Positions 51,339 through 61,178 are shown, counted from the stretch's first letter. The stretch is 64,000 nt of DNA from an uncultured Alphaproteobacteria bacterium (GCA_902515745.1 CABXWB010000001.1:186001-250000), one strand, 5' to 3'. Notes: generated by a model from the sequence alone, not told the origin. Program-made: numbers and translations.

Positions 51339-52271
51339 ATGCTTTTAGAGAGAGATTTTTCAGATATTTTAAAACAACTTCAGTTTAAAAAAGGAAAAAT
51401 TAAAGCAATTCTTGATACAGACACCTACAATGAAATTGATGATCAATTTGCTTTAGTGCAAATGTTGTTTTCAAAAGAAAAAATAGAAGTGCAAAGTATA
51501 AATGCCGCTCCTTTTTCTATGAATAATCGTTCAGATAGTCCAAAGAAGGGAATGGAGCTTAGTTATGATGAAATCTATCGATTGTTAGAAAAAATAAATT
51601 TTAAAAAAAATAATTTTGTTTTTAAAGGCTCAACAAGATATGTAGGTTTTGAAAAAAAACCAATTAATTCGCCTGCAGCGGATAATATCATTGAAAGTGC
51701 TTTAAAATGTTCTGAGGAAGATCCTCTATACGTATTAGCTATCGGCGCTATTTCAAATGTTGCCTCTTCTTTATTAAAAGAGCCAGAAATTATAAAAAAA
51801 ATTGTTGTAGTTTGGTTGGGTGGTAACGCGCTTTATTGGCCACAAAATATGGAATTTAATCTAAAGCAAGATATTGGAGGTGCTCAAGTTTTATTTGATA
51901 GCGGCGTTTCTCTGGTTATGGTTCCTTGTAAGGGAGTAACTTCACATCTTATTTCAACAGTTCCAGAAATAGAAAAATACATAGAACCTCATGGTGAAAT
52001 TGGTAAATTTCTTGCAATGCGATTTAAAGAGTACAATAGTATCCATAAAGGTTGGTCAAAAGAAATTTGGGATATGGCAGCTGTTGGTTATATCTTAAAC
52101 GAAGAGTGGACACCAACTAACACAATTCCATCTCCAATTCTTTTAAATGATATGAAATGGGCTTCAGATAAAAATAGGCACCCAATTAAAATTGTCTATG
52201 AAATAAAAAGAGATCCTATCTTAAAAGATTTTATTAAAAAATTAGAAAATTTTGTCAGTTCTTCCCATTAA
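51339..52271 (+). CDS. Nucleoside hydrolase (inosine-uridine preferring type)
   Basis: A 310-residue N-ribosyl hydrolase. The calcium-binding cluster is ILDTDTYNEIDDQFALVQ near residue 25 and resembles the DxDxxxDD signature. YVLAIGAISNVASSLL and IVVVWLGGNALYWPQNMEFNLKQDIGGAQVLF match the later conserved blocks, with EIWDMAAVGYIL near the end. It would salvage purine or pyrimidine bases from nucleosides. It shares its direction with the DUF924 gene. Its last 30 bases overlap the end of the YdcF-type gene on the other strand. Confidence 0.88.
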   Translation: MLLERDFSDILKQLQFKKGKIKAILDTDTYNEIDDQFALVQMLFSKEKIEVQSINAAPFSMNNRSDSPKKGMELSYDEIYRLLEKINFKKNNFVFKGSTRYVGFEKKPINSPAADNIIESALKCSEEDPLYVLAIGAISNVASSLLKEPEIIKKIVVVWLGGNALYWPQNMEFNLKQDIGGAQVLFDSGVSLVMVPCKGVTSHLISTVPEIEKYIEPHGEIGKFLAMRFKEYNSIHKGWSKEIWDMAAVGYILNEEWTPTNTIPSPILLNDMKWASDKNRHPIKIVYEIKRDPILKDFIKKLENFVSSSH

Positions 52272-53024
52272 ATAATAAGAAACTAAACCTAACCATTCGT
52301 GAGATCCTTGCTGGAATGAATTTAAATTTGTTAATAAATTAAGATTAGGAATTAATTTAAAGTCTTTAATGTTTTTAAAATCTACTGCATATGGGATTAG
52401 TTTCCAATTATTTTTATCTGCAATAAGTAATGCTCTTTTCATGTGAGAGGCAGTAGTTATTAATAGCCAATTTTCATTTATTTTTGGATTAGCAATTTTT
52501 TTTGAATATATTATATTCTCATAGGTATTTCTTGAGTTATCTTCAAAAATAATTTTATTTGTTTCTATGCCTATTTTTTTGTAAAAAAATTTTGCTACTT
52601 GTGCATGGTCAAGGCTGGGTCTATTCAACAAACCTGATCCACCACTAAAAATTACTTTAGCCTTATCGAATTTTTTAATAATAAAAATAGACTCAACTAA
52701 TCTTTCTGCAGAACCATTTAAACTGATTTGATCATATTCAATGTAAAGTTGAGGAATGGTTGCACCTCCCAAAATAAGAATACCATCTACTTTCTCTGGG
52801 GGTTTTATGTTTGAGTGATATTCTTTCTCAATAGTATAAATAAGATAACTTCCGATAGGAAAAAAAGAGATGAATGAAATAAATACAAAATTAATAAAAA
52901 AAATAATTAAACTTAATCTGCTCAATTTAATAAAATATAAGAATATGGAGAGCAAAGTAATAAAAATAAAAATATTAAAAGGGTTTAATATTAACCAAAG
53001 AATTTTTGAGAGATAAAATGACAT
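52242..53024 (-). CDS. YdcF/ElyC-type DUF218 membrane protein
   Basis: A 260-residue protein. Two N-terminal membrane helices (residues 5-27 and 35-60) precede a DUF218 domain: VDGILILGGATIPQLYIEYDQIS, AERLVESIFIIKKFDKAKVIFSGGSG, EDNSRNTYENIIYSKKI and LLITTASHMKRALLIADKNNWKLIPYAVD. ElyC relatives affect lipid-carrier recycling and envelope integrity in E. coli; here I infer only the family. The C-terminus overlaps the convergent nucleoside hydrolase. Confidence 0.85.
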   Translation of the reverse strand: MSFYLSKILWLILNPFNIFIFITLLSIFLYFIKLSRLSLIIFFINFVFISFISFFPIGSYLIYTIEKEYHSNIKPPEKVDGILILGGATIPQLYIEYDQISLNGSAERLVESIFIIKKFDKAKVIFSGGSGLLNRPSLDHAQVAKFFYKKIGIETNKIIFEDNSRNTYENIIYSKKIANPKINENWLLITTASHMKRALLIADKNNWKLIPYAVDFKNIKDFKLIPNLNLLTNLNSFQQGSHEWLGLVSYYLMGRTDKIF

Positions 53025-53072
53025 AATATTTTAAATCCTTAACTTATACTGTATATCATTTGATAAATAAAA

Positions 53073-53147
53073 GGTCTCGTGGTGAAATGGATATCACACG
53101 TGTCTTCGGAACATGGATTTGGGGTTCGAGTCCCTACGAGACCGCCA
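53073..53147 (+). tRNA. tRNA-Arg (anticodon UCG), CCA encoded
   Basis: Acceptor GGTCTCG pairs with CGAGACC. The D stem is GTGA/TCAC. The anticodon stem CGTGT/ACATG encloses the loop CTTCGGA, in which bases 34-36 read TCG. The T stem is TGGGG/CCCTA with loop TTCGAGT. The discriminator is G, followed by encoded CCA at 53145-53147. The D loop is short (eight bases) and the variable loop has four. It is the only tRNA in the window and ends one base before the convergent asd stop. Confidence 0.92.
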
Positions 53148-53148
53148 A

Positions 53149-54192
53149 TTAAATAGTTATTTTTTCTGGGTACTTTGAAATTACCAACTCAGCAATTTGA
53201 ACAGCATTAAGCGCTGCTCCTTTGCGCAAATTATCTGAAACTACCCATAAATTCAAACCATTATCTATTGATTGATCATTTCTTATTCTGCTAATATAAA
53301 CTTTGTCCTCTCCTGCAATTTCAACAGGAGTCACATAACCTTCATCTTTTCGATGATCAATTACTGAAATACCTTCAGAGTTAGATAATAGTTCATTAGC
53401 TTCTTTTTCATCTAAGGGTGAATCAAACTCTATATTTACAGCTTCTGAATGACCGATAAATACAGATGTTCTAACACAAGTTGCTGAAACATTAATTCCC
53501 TCGTCTAGAATTTTTTTAGTTTCATCAATCATTTTTTGCTCTTCTTCTGTATTACCATTTTCTAAAAAAGCTCCAATGTGAGGGATGGCATTAAAAGCAA
53601 TTTGTTTTGTAAACTTTTCTTTTTTTAATTCTTGGTTTGCATAAACATTTTGAGTCTGATTAAATAATTCATCCATACCTTTTTTGCCTGCTCCAGAAAC
53701 AGCTTGGTATGTTGATACAACAACTCTGTTTATAATTGCTTTTTCATGAAGTGGTTTTAATGCAACAACCATTTGTATAGTTGAGCAGTTAGGATTTGAA
53801 ATAATATTAGTTCTGTTTTCATCATCAAAAAATTCATCAAGTGCATTTGCGTTTACTTCAGGCACGATTAAAGGAATATTTTGTTGCATTCGAAAATGAG
53901 AGGTGTTGTCTATAACAATACATCCTGTTTTAGCTGCTTTTGGTGCATATTCTGCAGAAATTTTACCGCCAGGTGAAAATAAACCAATGTGAGCTTTTGA
54001 AAAATCAAATTCTGATAAGTCTTCTACAACAATTTCTTTATCTTTAAACTCTACTTTTTTACCTTTTGATTTTGATGATGCAAGTAAATATAAATTGTCT
54101 ATAGGAAAATCCCTTTGCTCTAATATTTGAACTATTTCTGTTCCTACCGCACCTGTTGCTCCTGCTACTGCTATGTTGTATTTTTGAGTCAT
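53149..54192 (-). CDS. asd: Aspartate-semialdehyde dehydrogenase
   Basis: NADPH-dependent reduction of aspartyl phosphate, the branch point to lysine/DAP, threonine and methionine. Of 347 residues: NADP-binding VAGATGAVGTEIVQILEQR, the catalytic cysteine in NPNCSTIQMVVALKPLH, YQAVSGAGKKGMDELFNQT and CVRTSVFIGHSEAVNIEF. The final gene of the leu run, directly after leuB. It supplies homoserine for metX and DAP for dapF and lysA. Confidence 0.96.
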   Translation of the reverse strand: MTQKYNIAVAGATGAVGTEIVQILEQRDFPIDNLYLLASSKSKGKKVEFKDKEIVVEDLSEFDFSKAHIGLFSPGGKISAEYAPKAAKTGCIVIDNTSHFRMQQNIPLIVPEVNANALDEFFDDENRTNIISNPNCSTIQMVVALKPLHEKAIINRVVVSTYQAVSGAGKKGMDELFNQTQNVYANQELKKEKFTKQIAFNAIPHIGAFLENGNTEEEQKMIDETKKILDEGINVSATCVRTSVFIGHSEAVNIEFDSPLDEKEANELLSNSEGISVIDHRKDEGYVTPVEIAGEDKVYISRIRNDQSIDNGLNLWVVSDNLRKGAALNAVQIAELVISKYPEKITI

Positions 54193-55305
54193 TTAATTTC
54201 CAGATAGAATTTTTAATTCTTCAATAACAGCATTGCCCATTTCTTGAGTTGAGATAATTTTTTCTGCTCCATCTTTTATATCAGCTGTTCTTAAACCTTT
54301 TAGTAATACATTCTGTACAGCTTTCTCAATCATTTGACTATCTTCTTGCATATCAAAACTATATTTCAACATCATAGCAAAGCTCATGATCATTGCTAAA
54401 GGATTTGCTTTAGATTGCCCAGCTATATCTGGTGCACTACCATGAACGGGCTCATACATTGCTGCTCTAGTTCCATTTTCTTTAACTGGTCCAAGAGCTG
54501 CTGAAGGAAGCATTCCTAAAGATCCTGTTAGCATAGCTGCAGTATCACTTAAAAGATCACCAAATAAGTTATCTGTAAGTATGACATCAAATTGTTTTGG
54601 ATAACGAACTAACTGCATTGCACAATTATCTGCAAGCATGTGTTCTAAATTAACATCAGAATATTCTTTTTTATGTAAATCTGTTACGGTTTGTTTCCAA
54701 AATAAACCTGTTTCCATTACATTTGATTTTTCTACTGATGTAACTTTATTGTTACGCAACTTTGCTAAATCAAATGCCACTCGTGAAACTCTATTAACTT
54801 CTGACGTGGTATACAGTTGAGTATCAACTGCCTTGCTTTCAGTCTCGTTAATTTTTGATATACCTCTTGGTTGTCCAAAATATACACCACTTGTTAACTC
54901 TCTTATTATCAAAATATCTAATCCTTTAACAAGATCAGTTTTTAAAGATGATGAATTTGAAAGAGCATCTAAAACAACCGCTGGTCTTAGATTAGCAAAG
55001 AGATCTAGATCTTTTCTTAATCTTAATAAGGCTGCTTCAGGTCTTTTATCTCTTTCTACGTTATCCCATTTAGCGCCTCCTACCGCACCAAATAATACTG
55101 CATCACAATCCATAGCTACTTGCATTGTTTCATCACTTATAGAATTACCTTCTTTATCGTATGCCGTACCCCCAACTAATCTTTCAGAAATATCAAAAGA
55201 TAAAGATTTAGTTTTTTCCATCCAATCAATGATTTTTAATACCTCAGCCATTACTTCATTGCCAATTCCGTCACCAGGTAAAATTAAAATTTTTTTATTA
55301 CTCAT
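54193..55305 (-). CDS. leuB: 3-isopropylmalate dehydrogenase
   Basis: NAD-dependent oxidative decarboxylation in leucine synthesis, 370 residues. [20 protein letters not shown] opens the protein. [37 protein letters not shown]-like [12 protein letters not shown], and the metal-binding [24 protein letters not shown] followed by [20 protein letters not shown] are intact. It lies six bases after leuD and directly before asd. Confidence 0.97.
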   Translation of the reverse strand: MSNKKILILPGDGIGNEVMAEVLKIIDWMEKTKSLSFDISERLVGGTAYDKEGNSISDETMQVAMDCDAVLFGAVGGAKWDNVERDKRPEAALLRLRKDLDLFANLRPAVVLDALSNSSSLKTDLVKGLDILIIRELTSGVYFGQPRGISKINETESKAVDTQLYTTSEVNRVSRVAFDLAKLRNNKVTSVEKSNVMETGLFWKQTVTDLHKKEYSDVNLEHMLADNCAMQLVRYPKQFDVILTDNLFGDLLSDTAAMLTGSLGMLPSAALGPVKENGTRAAMYEPVHGSAPDIAGQSKANPLAMIMSFAMMLKYSFDMQEDSQMIEKAVQNVLLKGLRTADIKDGAEKIISTQEMGNAVIEELKILSGN

Positions 55306-55311
55306 TTTTGA

Positions 55312-55914
55312 CTACACTATCCAAGGTTGGATACTGTGTATTTTTTCTTCGTGAACATCAATTTTTTTATTTTTTTGGAGTGTCAAACCAATATCATCCA
55401 AACCCTCAAGCAAACATTTTTTTCGAAATGCATCAATTTCAAATTCTATTGCTTTATCATTTTGATAAATGATTTTTTGATTTTCTAAATCAACTGAAAC
55501 ATCATTTTTATTTTCTGCTTCGTTCATTAATATATCTACTTTTTGTTGATCTAACTTAATTGGCAGTATTCCATTTTTAAAACAATTATTATAGAAAATA
55601 TCTGCGAAGCTTGGCGCAATTATTGACTTAAAACCAAAATCTAAAAGTGACCATGGTGCATGCTCTCTACTTGATCCACAACCAAAATTTGCCCCAGTAA
55701 TTAAAATTGTTGAAGTTTTATAAGGGTCCCAGTTTAGAACAAAATCATTCTTTATGTTACCTTGAATATCGTATCTTAATTCATGAAATAAGTTTTTACC
55801 TAAACCAGATCTCTTTATTGTTTTCAAGAATTGTTTTGGAATAATCATATCGGTATCGACATTAATCATTGGTAGTGGAGCAGGGATACCAATTATTGTT
55901 TTAAATGATTCCAT
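55312..55914 (-). CDS. leuD: 3-isopropylmalate dehydratase small subunit
   Basis: Swivel domain of the isomerase heterodimer. Of 200 residues: PMINVDTDMIIPKQFLKTIKRSGLG, and the conserved GANFGCGSSREHAPWSLLDFGFKSIIAPSFADIFYNNCFKNGILPI. It adds a 20-residue lysine-rich C-terminus (QKNKKIDVHEEK). It starts directly after the leuC stop, as expected for a two-subunit enzyme. Confidence 0.96.
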   Translation of the reverse strand: MESFKTIIGIPAPLPMINVDTDMIIPKQFLKTIKRSGLGKNLFHELRYDIQGNIKNDFVLNWDPYKTSTILITGANFGCGSSREHAPWSLLDFGFKSIIAPSFADIFYNNCFKNGILPIKLDQQKVDILMNEAENKNDVSVDLENQKIIYQNDKAIEFEIDAFRKKCLLEGLDDIGLTLQKNKKIDVHEEKIHSIQPWIV

Positions 55915-57318
55915 TTATAAATCCTCTGCTGTTGCAAAAGAACCTTTGATTGCAGAGGCAGCAGCTATTGCAGGACTGACAAGATGTGTTCTACCTTCTC
56001 TACCTTGTCTGCCTTCAAAATTTCTATTTGATGTTGATGCACATCTTTCTTGCGGTTTTAATTGATCTGGATTCATAGCTAAACACATGGAGCAACCTGG
56101 CTCTCTCCAATCAAATCCTGCTTCAATAAAAATTTTATCTAAACCTTCTTCTTCAGCTTGTTTTTTAACTAGACCTGAACCAGGAACAATCATTGAGTCT
56201 ACAGAAACTTTTTTGCCTTCTACAACTTTAGCAACTTCTCTTAAATCCTCAATTCTTCCATTAGTGCAAGAGCCAATAAACACTTTATCAATTTTAATTT
56301 TTTGTATTTCTTGTTTAGGTTCTAAACCCATATATTCAAGAGAACGCTCCATAGCCTTCTTTCTATTTGGATTACTCTCTTCTTGAGGATTTGGTACTAT
56401 ACCATTTATAGCAACAACGTCTTGTGGGCTTGTGCCCCAAGTTATTTGTGGTGAAATATCTTCAGCATTAATTAAAATTTCTTCATCATATTTTGCGCCC
56501 TCATCAGATGGAAGAGATTTCCAAAATTCTATCGCTTTGTCCCAATTATCTCCTGATGGAGCATACGGTCTACCTTTAATATATTCAAAAGTTTTTTCGT
56601 CAGGAGCGATTAAACCAGCTCTAGCACCTGCTTCAATACTCATATTACAGATTGTCATTCTTCCTTCCATAGAAAGAGAGGAAATTGCATTACCACCATA
56701 TTCAATAACATAGCCAGTTCCACCAGCTGTTCCTATCTTTCCTATGATATGAAGGATAATATCTTTTGCTGTAACACCTAAGTTTAATTTACCTTCAACA
56801 GAAATTCGCATATTCTTTGCAGGTTTTTGAATCAAGGTCTGAGTAGCTAATACATGCTCAACTTCACTTGTGCCGATACCAAAAGCTAAGGCACCAAATG
56901 CTCCGTGTGTTGCTGTATGACTATCACCACAAACTATTGTCATACCTGGCTGAGTAATACCTTGTTCTGGTCCAACTATATGAACTATACCTTGTCTGCT
57001 ATCTAATAATGGAAAAAGTGTAACATCAAAATCCTTGCAATTTTTTTCTAGTGTTTCAACCTGAATTCTACTTTCTTTATTTTCTATACCTTTAGATCTA
57101 TCTGAAGTTGGGACATTATGATCAGCTACAGCAAAAGTACTTTGAGGCCTTCTAACTCTACGGTTATTATTTCTCAAACCTTCAAATGCTTGAGGGCTTG
57201 TAACTTCATGAACAAGGTGTCTATCAATATAAATAAGACAAGTTCCATCTTCTTGTCTATCGACAAGATGATGTTCCCAAATTTTATCAAAAAGAGTTTT
57301 AGGATTATTTATTGTCAT
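55915..57318 (-). CDS. leuC: 3-isopropylmalate dehydratase large subunit
   Basis: Aconitase-family enzyme with a 4Fe-4S cluster, 467 residues. The ligands lie in [13 protein letters not shown] and the pair [62 protein letters not shown] and [11 protein letters not shown] are typical. The start overlaps the last 14 bases of rplS, an alphaproteobacterial fusion of ribosomal and leucine runs. Confidence 0.97.
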   Translation of the reverse strand: MTINNPKTLFDKIWEHHLVDRQEDGTCLIYIDRHLVHEVTSPQAFEGLRNNNRRVRRPQSTFAVADHNVPTSDRSKGIENKESRIQVETLEKNCKDFDVTLFPLLDSRQGIVHIVGPEQGITQPGMTIVCGDSHTATHGAFGALAFGIGTSEVEHVLATQTLIQKPAKNMRISVEGKLNLGVTAKDIILHIIGKIGTAGGTGYVIEYGGNAISSLSMEGRMTICNMSIEAGARAGLIAPDEKTFEYIKGRPYAPSGDNWDKAIEFWKSLPSDEGAKYDEEILINAEDISPQITWGTSPQDVVAINGIVPNPQEESNPNRKKAMERSLEYMGLEPKQEIQKIKIDKVFIGSCTNGRIEDLREVAKVVEGKKVSVDSMIVPGSGLVKKQAEEEGLDKIFIEAGFDWREPGCSMCLAMNPDQLKPQERCASTSNRNFEGRQGREGRTHLVSPAIAAASAIKGSFATAEDL

Positions 57319-57910
57319 CCGATTTATTTTCGGCTGCTTTTTCCTCTTCTATACTAGATTCATCTGCAGCTTCTGCTTTAGATTCTTCTGCTGGTTTGGC
57401 TTCTGCTTCTTCTGCTTTTGTCTCTGCTTGTTTTGCTTCTACCTCTTCAGCTTTTAGTTCCTCTGCAGCATTTGTATCTATATCTGCAGTTTTTGTTTCT
57501 TCTACTGGAGGAGCCTCCACTATATATTCATATTGATCAGCTTCATCGCCCCTATCTTTATCTGCGATCCTTGCTTTCTTTCCAGATAATTCTCTTAGAT
57601 AATATAGCTTAGCTCTTCTTACATCACCTTTTCTAACAACTTCAATTTTTTCTACTAATGGACTGAATAAAGGGAATACTCTTTCAACACCCTCTCCATG
57701 AGATATTTTTCTCACAGTAAAGTTAGAGTTTACTGAATTATTTTTTCTTGCAATACAAATACCTTCAAATGCTTGAAGTCTGGACTTACTTCCCTCTGTA
57801 ATTCTTACAGTAACTTTTAGAGTATCACCTGGACGAAAAGCAGGAACTCTTTTTTTTGAAGTTAACTTTTCAATCTGTTGTTTTTCAAATGTCTCTAATA
57901 AATTACTCAT
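57305..57910 (-). CDS. rplS: Ribosomal protein bL19 with acidic C-terminal tail
   Basis: Large-subunit protein at the 30S-50S interface. The core (residues 1-115) carries [52 protein letters not shown], and [18 protein letters not shown]. The remaining 85 or so residues are almost only Glu, Ala, Lys, Asp and Ser, highly acidic and likely disordered. The total of 201 residues compares with about 115 in E. coli. The tail shares the segment [10 protein letters not shown] with the bS16 tail, 1.8 kb away in the same run. Confidence 0.95.
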   Translation of the reverse strand: MSNLLETFEKQQIEKLTSKKRVPAFRPGDTLKVTVRITEGSKSRLQAFEGICIARKNNSVNSNFTVRKISHGEGVERVFPLFSPLVEKIEVVRKGDVRRAKLYYLRELSGKKARIADKDRGDEADQYEYIVEAPPVEETKTADIDTNAAEELKAEEVEAKQAETKAEEAEAKPAEESKAEAADESSIEEEKAAENKSDDNK

Positions 57911-57911
57911 T

Positions 57912-58610
57912 TTATATTTCCTTTTTATAAAGATCTGGTCTTAATTCTTTAGTTTTTTCAACCGATTTTTCTTTTCTCCATTTATCAATTTTTTCATGAT
58001 GACCTGATGTTAAAACATCTGGAACTTCATGTTTATTTCCCTGAATATCTTCCCAGGTTTGTGGTCTGGTATAATGAGGATATTCAAGCAGATTATTAGA
58101 AAAAGATTCTTCTAATAAACTTTGTGGCTGCCCTAATACTCCAGGAATGAGACGAATACAACCTTCAACTAACACCTGGGCAGCAATCTCACCACCAGAA
58201 AGGACGTAATCACCTATACTTATTTCCTGAAAATCAAGAATTTCTATAGCTCTTTGGTCAACCCCTTCAAATCTACCGCATAAAATAAGCATTTCATCAT
58301 GTTTTGATAGATTATTAAGTTTGACTTGAGATAATTTCTGACCTGACGGTGTTAGAAAAATTTTGCAGTAATTATCGGTTTTGAAAGTGATTGAATTTAA
58401 TGCTTTTTCTATCACATCTGGACGAATAACCATTCCAGGGCCTCCACCAAAAGGTTCATCGTCAACACTTCCTCTTTTGTCAATTCCAAAATTATGTAGA
58501 TTGACTATCTCGAGAGAAAATTTTTTATTGTTTAATGCATTTCCTATTACAGAATATCCTAGTGAACCAGGGAACATCTCAGGATAACAGGTTAAAATTA
58601 CTACTCTCAT
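57912..58610 (-). CDS. trmD: tRNA (guanine37-N1)-methyltransferase
   Basis: SPOUT methyltransferase that methylates G37 next to the anticodon, preventing +1 slippage. Of 232 residues: [90 protein letters not shown] and [15 protein letters not shown] use the ATG at 58610; the frame begins at a TTG at 58619 inside rimM. The two genes are thus nearly adjacent. Confidence 0.96.
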   Translation of the reverse strand: MRVVILTCYPEMFPGSLGYSVIGNALNNKKFSLEIVNLHNFGIDKRGSVDDEPFGGGPGMVIRPDVIEKALNSITFKTDNYCKIFLTPSGQKLSQVKLNNLSKHDEMLILCGRFEGVDQRAIEILDFQEISIGDYVLSGGEIAAQVLVEGCIRLIPGVLGQPQSLLEESFSNNLLEYPHYTRPQTWEDIQGNKHEVPDVLTSGHHEKIDKWRKEKSVEKTKELRPDLYKKEI

Positions 58611-58611
58611 T

Positions 58612-59118
58612 TTAATCAAGAATACCAGGTATTGGATCCGCTATAATTTCTTTTTTATTAATATTAACTGATAAAATATTTGTTTTATCAAAAGGTATAA
58701 GAGTAAGTTTGGTATTATATTTGACTTCTAATAAATCACCTGCCCCAAAATTTTGAACACTTAAAACTTTTCCAATACTAGTATTGTCTTTCAAGAAAAT
58801 CATGCATTCGATTAGATCGCTTATGTAAAACTCATTATCTTTTGTTTTTGGAAAAAATTTCTTATTTGAAAAAATTTTTTGACCTTTAAGCTCTAAAACA
58901 TCTTCTCTAGAAAAGTATTTTTCAACTTGTACAACACACTTATTATTTTTGAATAAAATATTTTTAAAATTCCAAGCAACTGAACCATCAAAATTATAAT
59001 ATTTTTTTAAATTTTTAAAAACTTCAAACGAGGTAGTCATCATATTAACTTTTATTTCACCTTTTAATCCTAAAGGAGATCCAAACTGACCAACAAGAAT
59101 AATATCTTTATTACTCAA
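58612..59118 (-). CDS. rimM: 16S rRNA processing protein RimM
   Basis: Assembly factor for the 30S head. Of 168 residues: ILVGQFGSPLGLKGEIKVNMMTTSFEVF (N-terminal beta barrel), YFSREDVLELKGQKIF, FYISDLIECMIFL, GKVLSVQNFGAGDLLEV and LIPFDKTNILSVNINKKEI (PRC barrel). The start seems to be a TTG at 59118, since no ATG precedes the conserved core. It is the partner of rpsP and trmD in the usual order. Confidence 0.92.
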   Translation of the reverse strand: MSNKDIILVGQFGSPLGLKGEIKVNMMTTSFEVFKNLKKYYNFDGSVAWNFKNILFKNNKCVVQVEKYFSREDVLELKGQKIFSNKKFFPKTKDNEFYISDLIECMIFLKDNTSIGKVLSVQNFGAGDLLEVKYNTKLTLIPFDKTNILSVNINKKEIIADPIPGILD

Positions 59119-59132
59119 AGCAAAAATTGATT

Positions 59133-59645
59133 TTATTCTTTTTTAGCTTCTGCTTCTTCTGCTTTTGGTTCTTCAGCAGGTTGTGCATCTTCAGCTGGCT
59201 TAGCTTCTGCTTCTTCTGCTTTTGGTTCTTCAGCAGGTTGTGCATCTTCAGCTGGCTTAGCTTCTGCTTCTTCTGCTTTTGGTTCTTCTGCTGCAGCTTT
59301 CGCAGCTTCTTCTTTTTCTTTAGCAGCAGCTAAACGTTCCTGTGCTTTTTTCTTAGGTAGATGTTTTTTTGTTTTTTCAGTAATAACTGGTTTTTCCATC
59401 ACACCAAGATTGCTAAGAAAAATAGAAATTCTATCTGATGGTTTTGCTCCTTTTGCAATCCATTGCTTAGCTTTGTCTAAATCCATTTTAACTCTGTCAG
59501 CACTATCCTTTGGAAGCATTGGGTTATAAGTTCCAATTTGATCTATAAATTTTCCATCTCTAGCTCTTCTAGAATCAGCAACTACTATTCTATAAAATGG
59601 TCTTTTCTTTGCACCACCTCTTGATAATCTTATTCTTACTGGCAT
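59133..59645 (-). CDS. rpsP: Ribosomal protein bS16 with repeated acidic tail
   Basis: Small-subunit protein, core of about 80 residues: [20 protein letters not shown] and [19 protein letters not shown], with [15 protein letters not shown]. About 90 further residues are Ala/Glu/Lys/Pro-rich and include almost three copies of a 19-residue unit ([19 protein letters not shown]). The total is 170 residues. An AGGAAA ribosome-binding site precedes the ATG. The tail repeats are nearly identical at DNA level (57 bp), suggesting copy-number variation between strains. Confidence 0.95.
   Translation of the reverse strand: MPVRIRLSRGGAKKRPFYRIVVADSRRARDGKFIDQIGTYNPMLPKDSADRVKMDLDKAKQWIAKGAKPSDRISIFLSNLGVMEKPVITEKTKKHLPKKKAQERLAAAKEKEEAAKAAAEEPKAEEAEAKPAEDAQPAEEPKAEEAEAKPAEDAQPAEEPKAEEAEAKKE
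59146..59288. repeat. 57-bp in-frame tandem repeat in rpsP, about 2.5 copies
   Basis: Copies at 59146-59202 and 59203-59259 and a partial one at 59260-59288 are identical in sequence. The unit length is a multiple of three, so it adds 19 residues per copy without shifting the frame. Absence of synonymous differences points to recent duplication or slippage. Confidence 0.9.
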
Positions 59646-59657
59646 TTTATTTCCTTT

Positions 59658-61022
59658 CTAATTTATGTTTGGAGGAAGATTTCCTTGTAATTTTTGCATT
59701 AAATCACTAGGAATTCCTCCTTTGCCCATTGATTTCATTCTCTTCATCATTTTTTGTGATTGGAGAAACTGTTTTAATAACCTGTTAACGTCCTGAACTT
59801 TTGTTCCAGATCCTTTTGAAATCCTAATTTTACGTGAAGCCTTTATAATATCTGGATCAGCCCTTTCTTTTTTTGTCATTGAACTAATTATAGCTATTTG
59901 TTTATCAATCATTGAATTAGAAATTTTATTTTCTGCCATTAACTTCTGTGCCTTTGAAACACCTGGCATCATAGAAAGTAAACCGGAGACTCCACCCATT
60001 TTACCCATTTGCTTTAATTGATTGGCAAAATCTTCAAGATCAAATTTTCCTTTAGCGATCTTTTTTGCCATATCTTCCATTTCTTCTTTATCAATATTTT
60101 CAGCAGCCTTTTCGACAAGGGATACAATATCTCCCATACCTAATATTCTTTGTGCAATTCTTTCAGGATGGAAAGGTTCAAAATTTTCTACTTTTTCACC
60201 TAGTCCTATAAATTTTATAGGAGAGTTTGTTATCGATTTAATTGATAGTGCTGCACCACCTCTGCTATCACCATCTATTCGAGTTAAAATTGATCCAGTA
60301 ATATTTATTGCATCACTAAAACTTTTAGCTACATTTGCAGCATCTTGTCCTGTTAGAGCATCTGCTACTAATAATGTTTCGTCAGGTTTAAACTTATTTT
60401 CAATTTCTATTAATTCACTCATTAACTTTTTATCTACAACTTGTCGTCCAGCAGTATCTAAAATAAGAATATCAAATAAATTTTTTTGAGCATAGTCTAT
60501 GGAATCATCAACAATCTTACTGGCTGATGATAGATTGTGATTGAAGAAATCTGAGCCAGTTTCTTCAGCTAATACTTTTAATTGTTCTTGTGCTGCTGGT
60601 CGATAAATGTCTGCTGATGCTAGTAAAATTTTTTTCTTTGAAGACTTCTTTAACAAATAGGAAAGTTTGGCAATTGATGTTGTTTTCCCAGATCCCTGTA
60701 ATCCACAAAACAATATTTTAGTTAATTGAGAAGAAGATAAATTTAGAGATTTATTTTCTGATCCAAGAATTTTTACAAGCTCATCTTGCACAAGCTTTAT
60801 GATCATTTGATCTGGCTTAACAGATTTGAGAATTTCTTTTCCTAAAATGTTTGACTTGATGGAATTTATAAATTCTTTTACTACAACTAAGGAAACATCT
60901 GCCTCTAACAGAGCAATTCTAATTTCACGTAATGTAACTTCAAGATCTGTTTCAGATATAACAGCCTTACCCCGAATACTTTGAACAATTTTTTCAAATT
61001 TTGTGTTCAGTGTATCAAACAT
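59658..61022 (-). CDS. ffh: Signal recognition particle protein Ffh
   Basis: SRP54-type GTPase that targets membrane proteins cotranslationally. The N domain reads FDTLNTKFEKIVQSIRGKAVISETDLEVTLREIRIALLEADVSL. The G domain has FCGLQGSGKTTSIAKLSYLL, ADIYRPAAQEQLKVLAEE, LILDTAGRQ and SRGGAALSI. The methionine-rich M domain ends with KMMKRMKSMGKGGIPSDLMQKLQGNLPP. Of the frame's possible starts I use the ATG at 61022, which follows GGAG and matches the family. The extension to 61082 passes through a strong RNA hairpin. The 4.5S RNA gene is not in this window. Confidence 0.96.
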   Translation of the reverse strand: MFDTLNTKFEKIVQSIRGKAVISETDLEVTLREIRIALLEADVSLVVVKEFINSIKSNILGKEILKSVKPDQMIIKLVQDELVKILGSENKSLNLSSSQLTKILFCGLQGSGKTTSIAKLSYLLKKSSKKKILLASADIYRPAAQEQLKVLAEETGSDFFNHNLSSASKIVDDSIDYAQKNLFDILILDTAGRQVVDKKLMSELIEIENKFKPDETLLVADALTGQDAANVAKSFSDAINITGSILTRIDGDSRGGAALSIKSITNSPIKFIGLGEKVENFEPFHPERIAQRILGMGDIVSLVEKAAENIDKEEMEDMAKKIAKGKFDLEDFANQLKQMGKMGGVSGLLSMMPGVSKAQKLMAENKISNSMIDKQIAIISSMTKKERADPDIIKASRKIRISKGSGTKVQDVNRLLKQFLQSQKMMKRMKSMGKGGIPSDLMQKLQGNLPPNIN

Positions 61023-61042
61023 AAATCTCCAATAGCCTTTTA

Positions 61043-61073
61043 ACTCCAGGGCACGAAACTCGTGGGCTAGAGT
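61043..61073 (-). promoter_or_regulatory. Hairpin in the ffh 5' leader
   Basis: Reading the minus strand, ACTCTAG pairs with CTGGAGT (one G-U). A symmetric CC/CC internal loop follows, then CACGA pairs with TCGTG around a three-base loop. It lies about 20 bases upstream of the ffh ATG and is much more GC-rich than its surroundings. No T-run follows on either strand, so it is not an ordinary terminator. A translational control element is possible. Confidence 0.5.
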
Positions 61074-61178
61074 ACCTATCACAATTGTAACAAGCTCAAT
61101 TCGTTTACAAATATAGGATTTGTTGGTGAACCTCTATTAGCTGAATAATTGAAAGTCAAGTATTCTTAAATTTCCCAT

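Noticed and set aside
52242-52271. Frameshift or misassembly causing the 30-base convergent overlap
   Set aside because: Both reading frames are intact to their family lengths, and tight convergent packing is general in this window.
57312-57612. Ser/Ala-rich and Leu-rich ORFs antisense to rplS
   Set aside because: They are shadows of the acidic bL19 tail on the other strand.
59127-59333. Phe/Cys/Ser-rich ORF opposite rpsP, with repeats resembling a CRISPR array
   Set aside because: It is the antisense of the bS16 tail repeat. Units are directly abutting without spacers, and the rpsP frame explains them.
61023-61082. Longer Ffh N-terminus starting at 61082
   Set aside because: The 20 extra residues do not match the SRP54 N domain, the region forms an RNA hairpin, and a GGAG site precedes the ATG at 61022.
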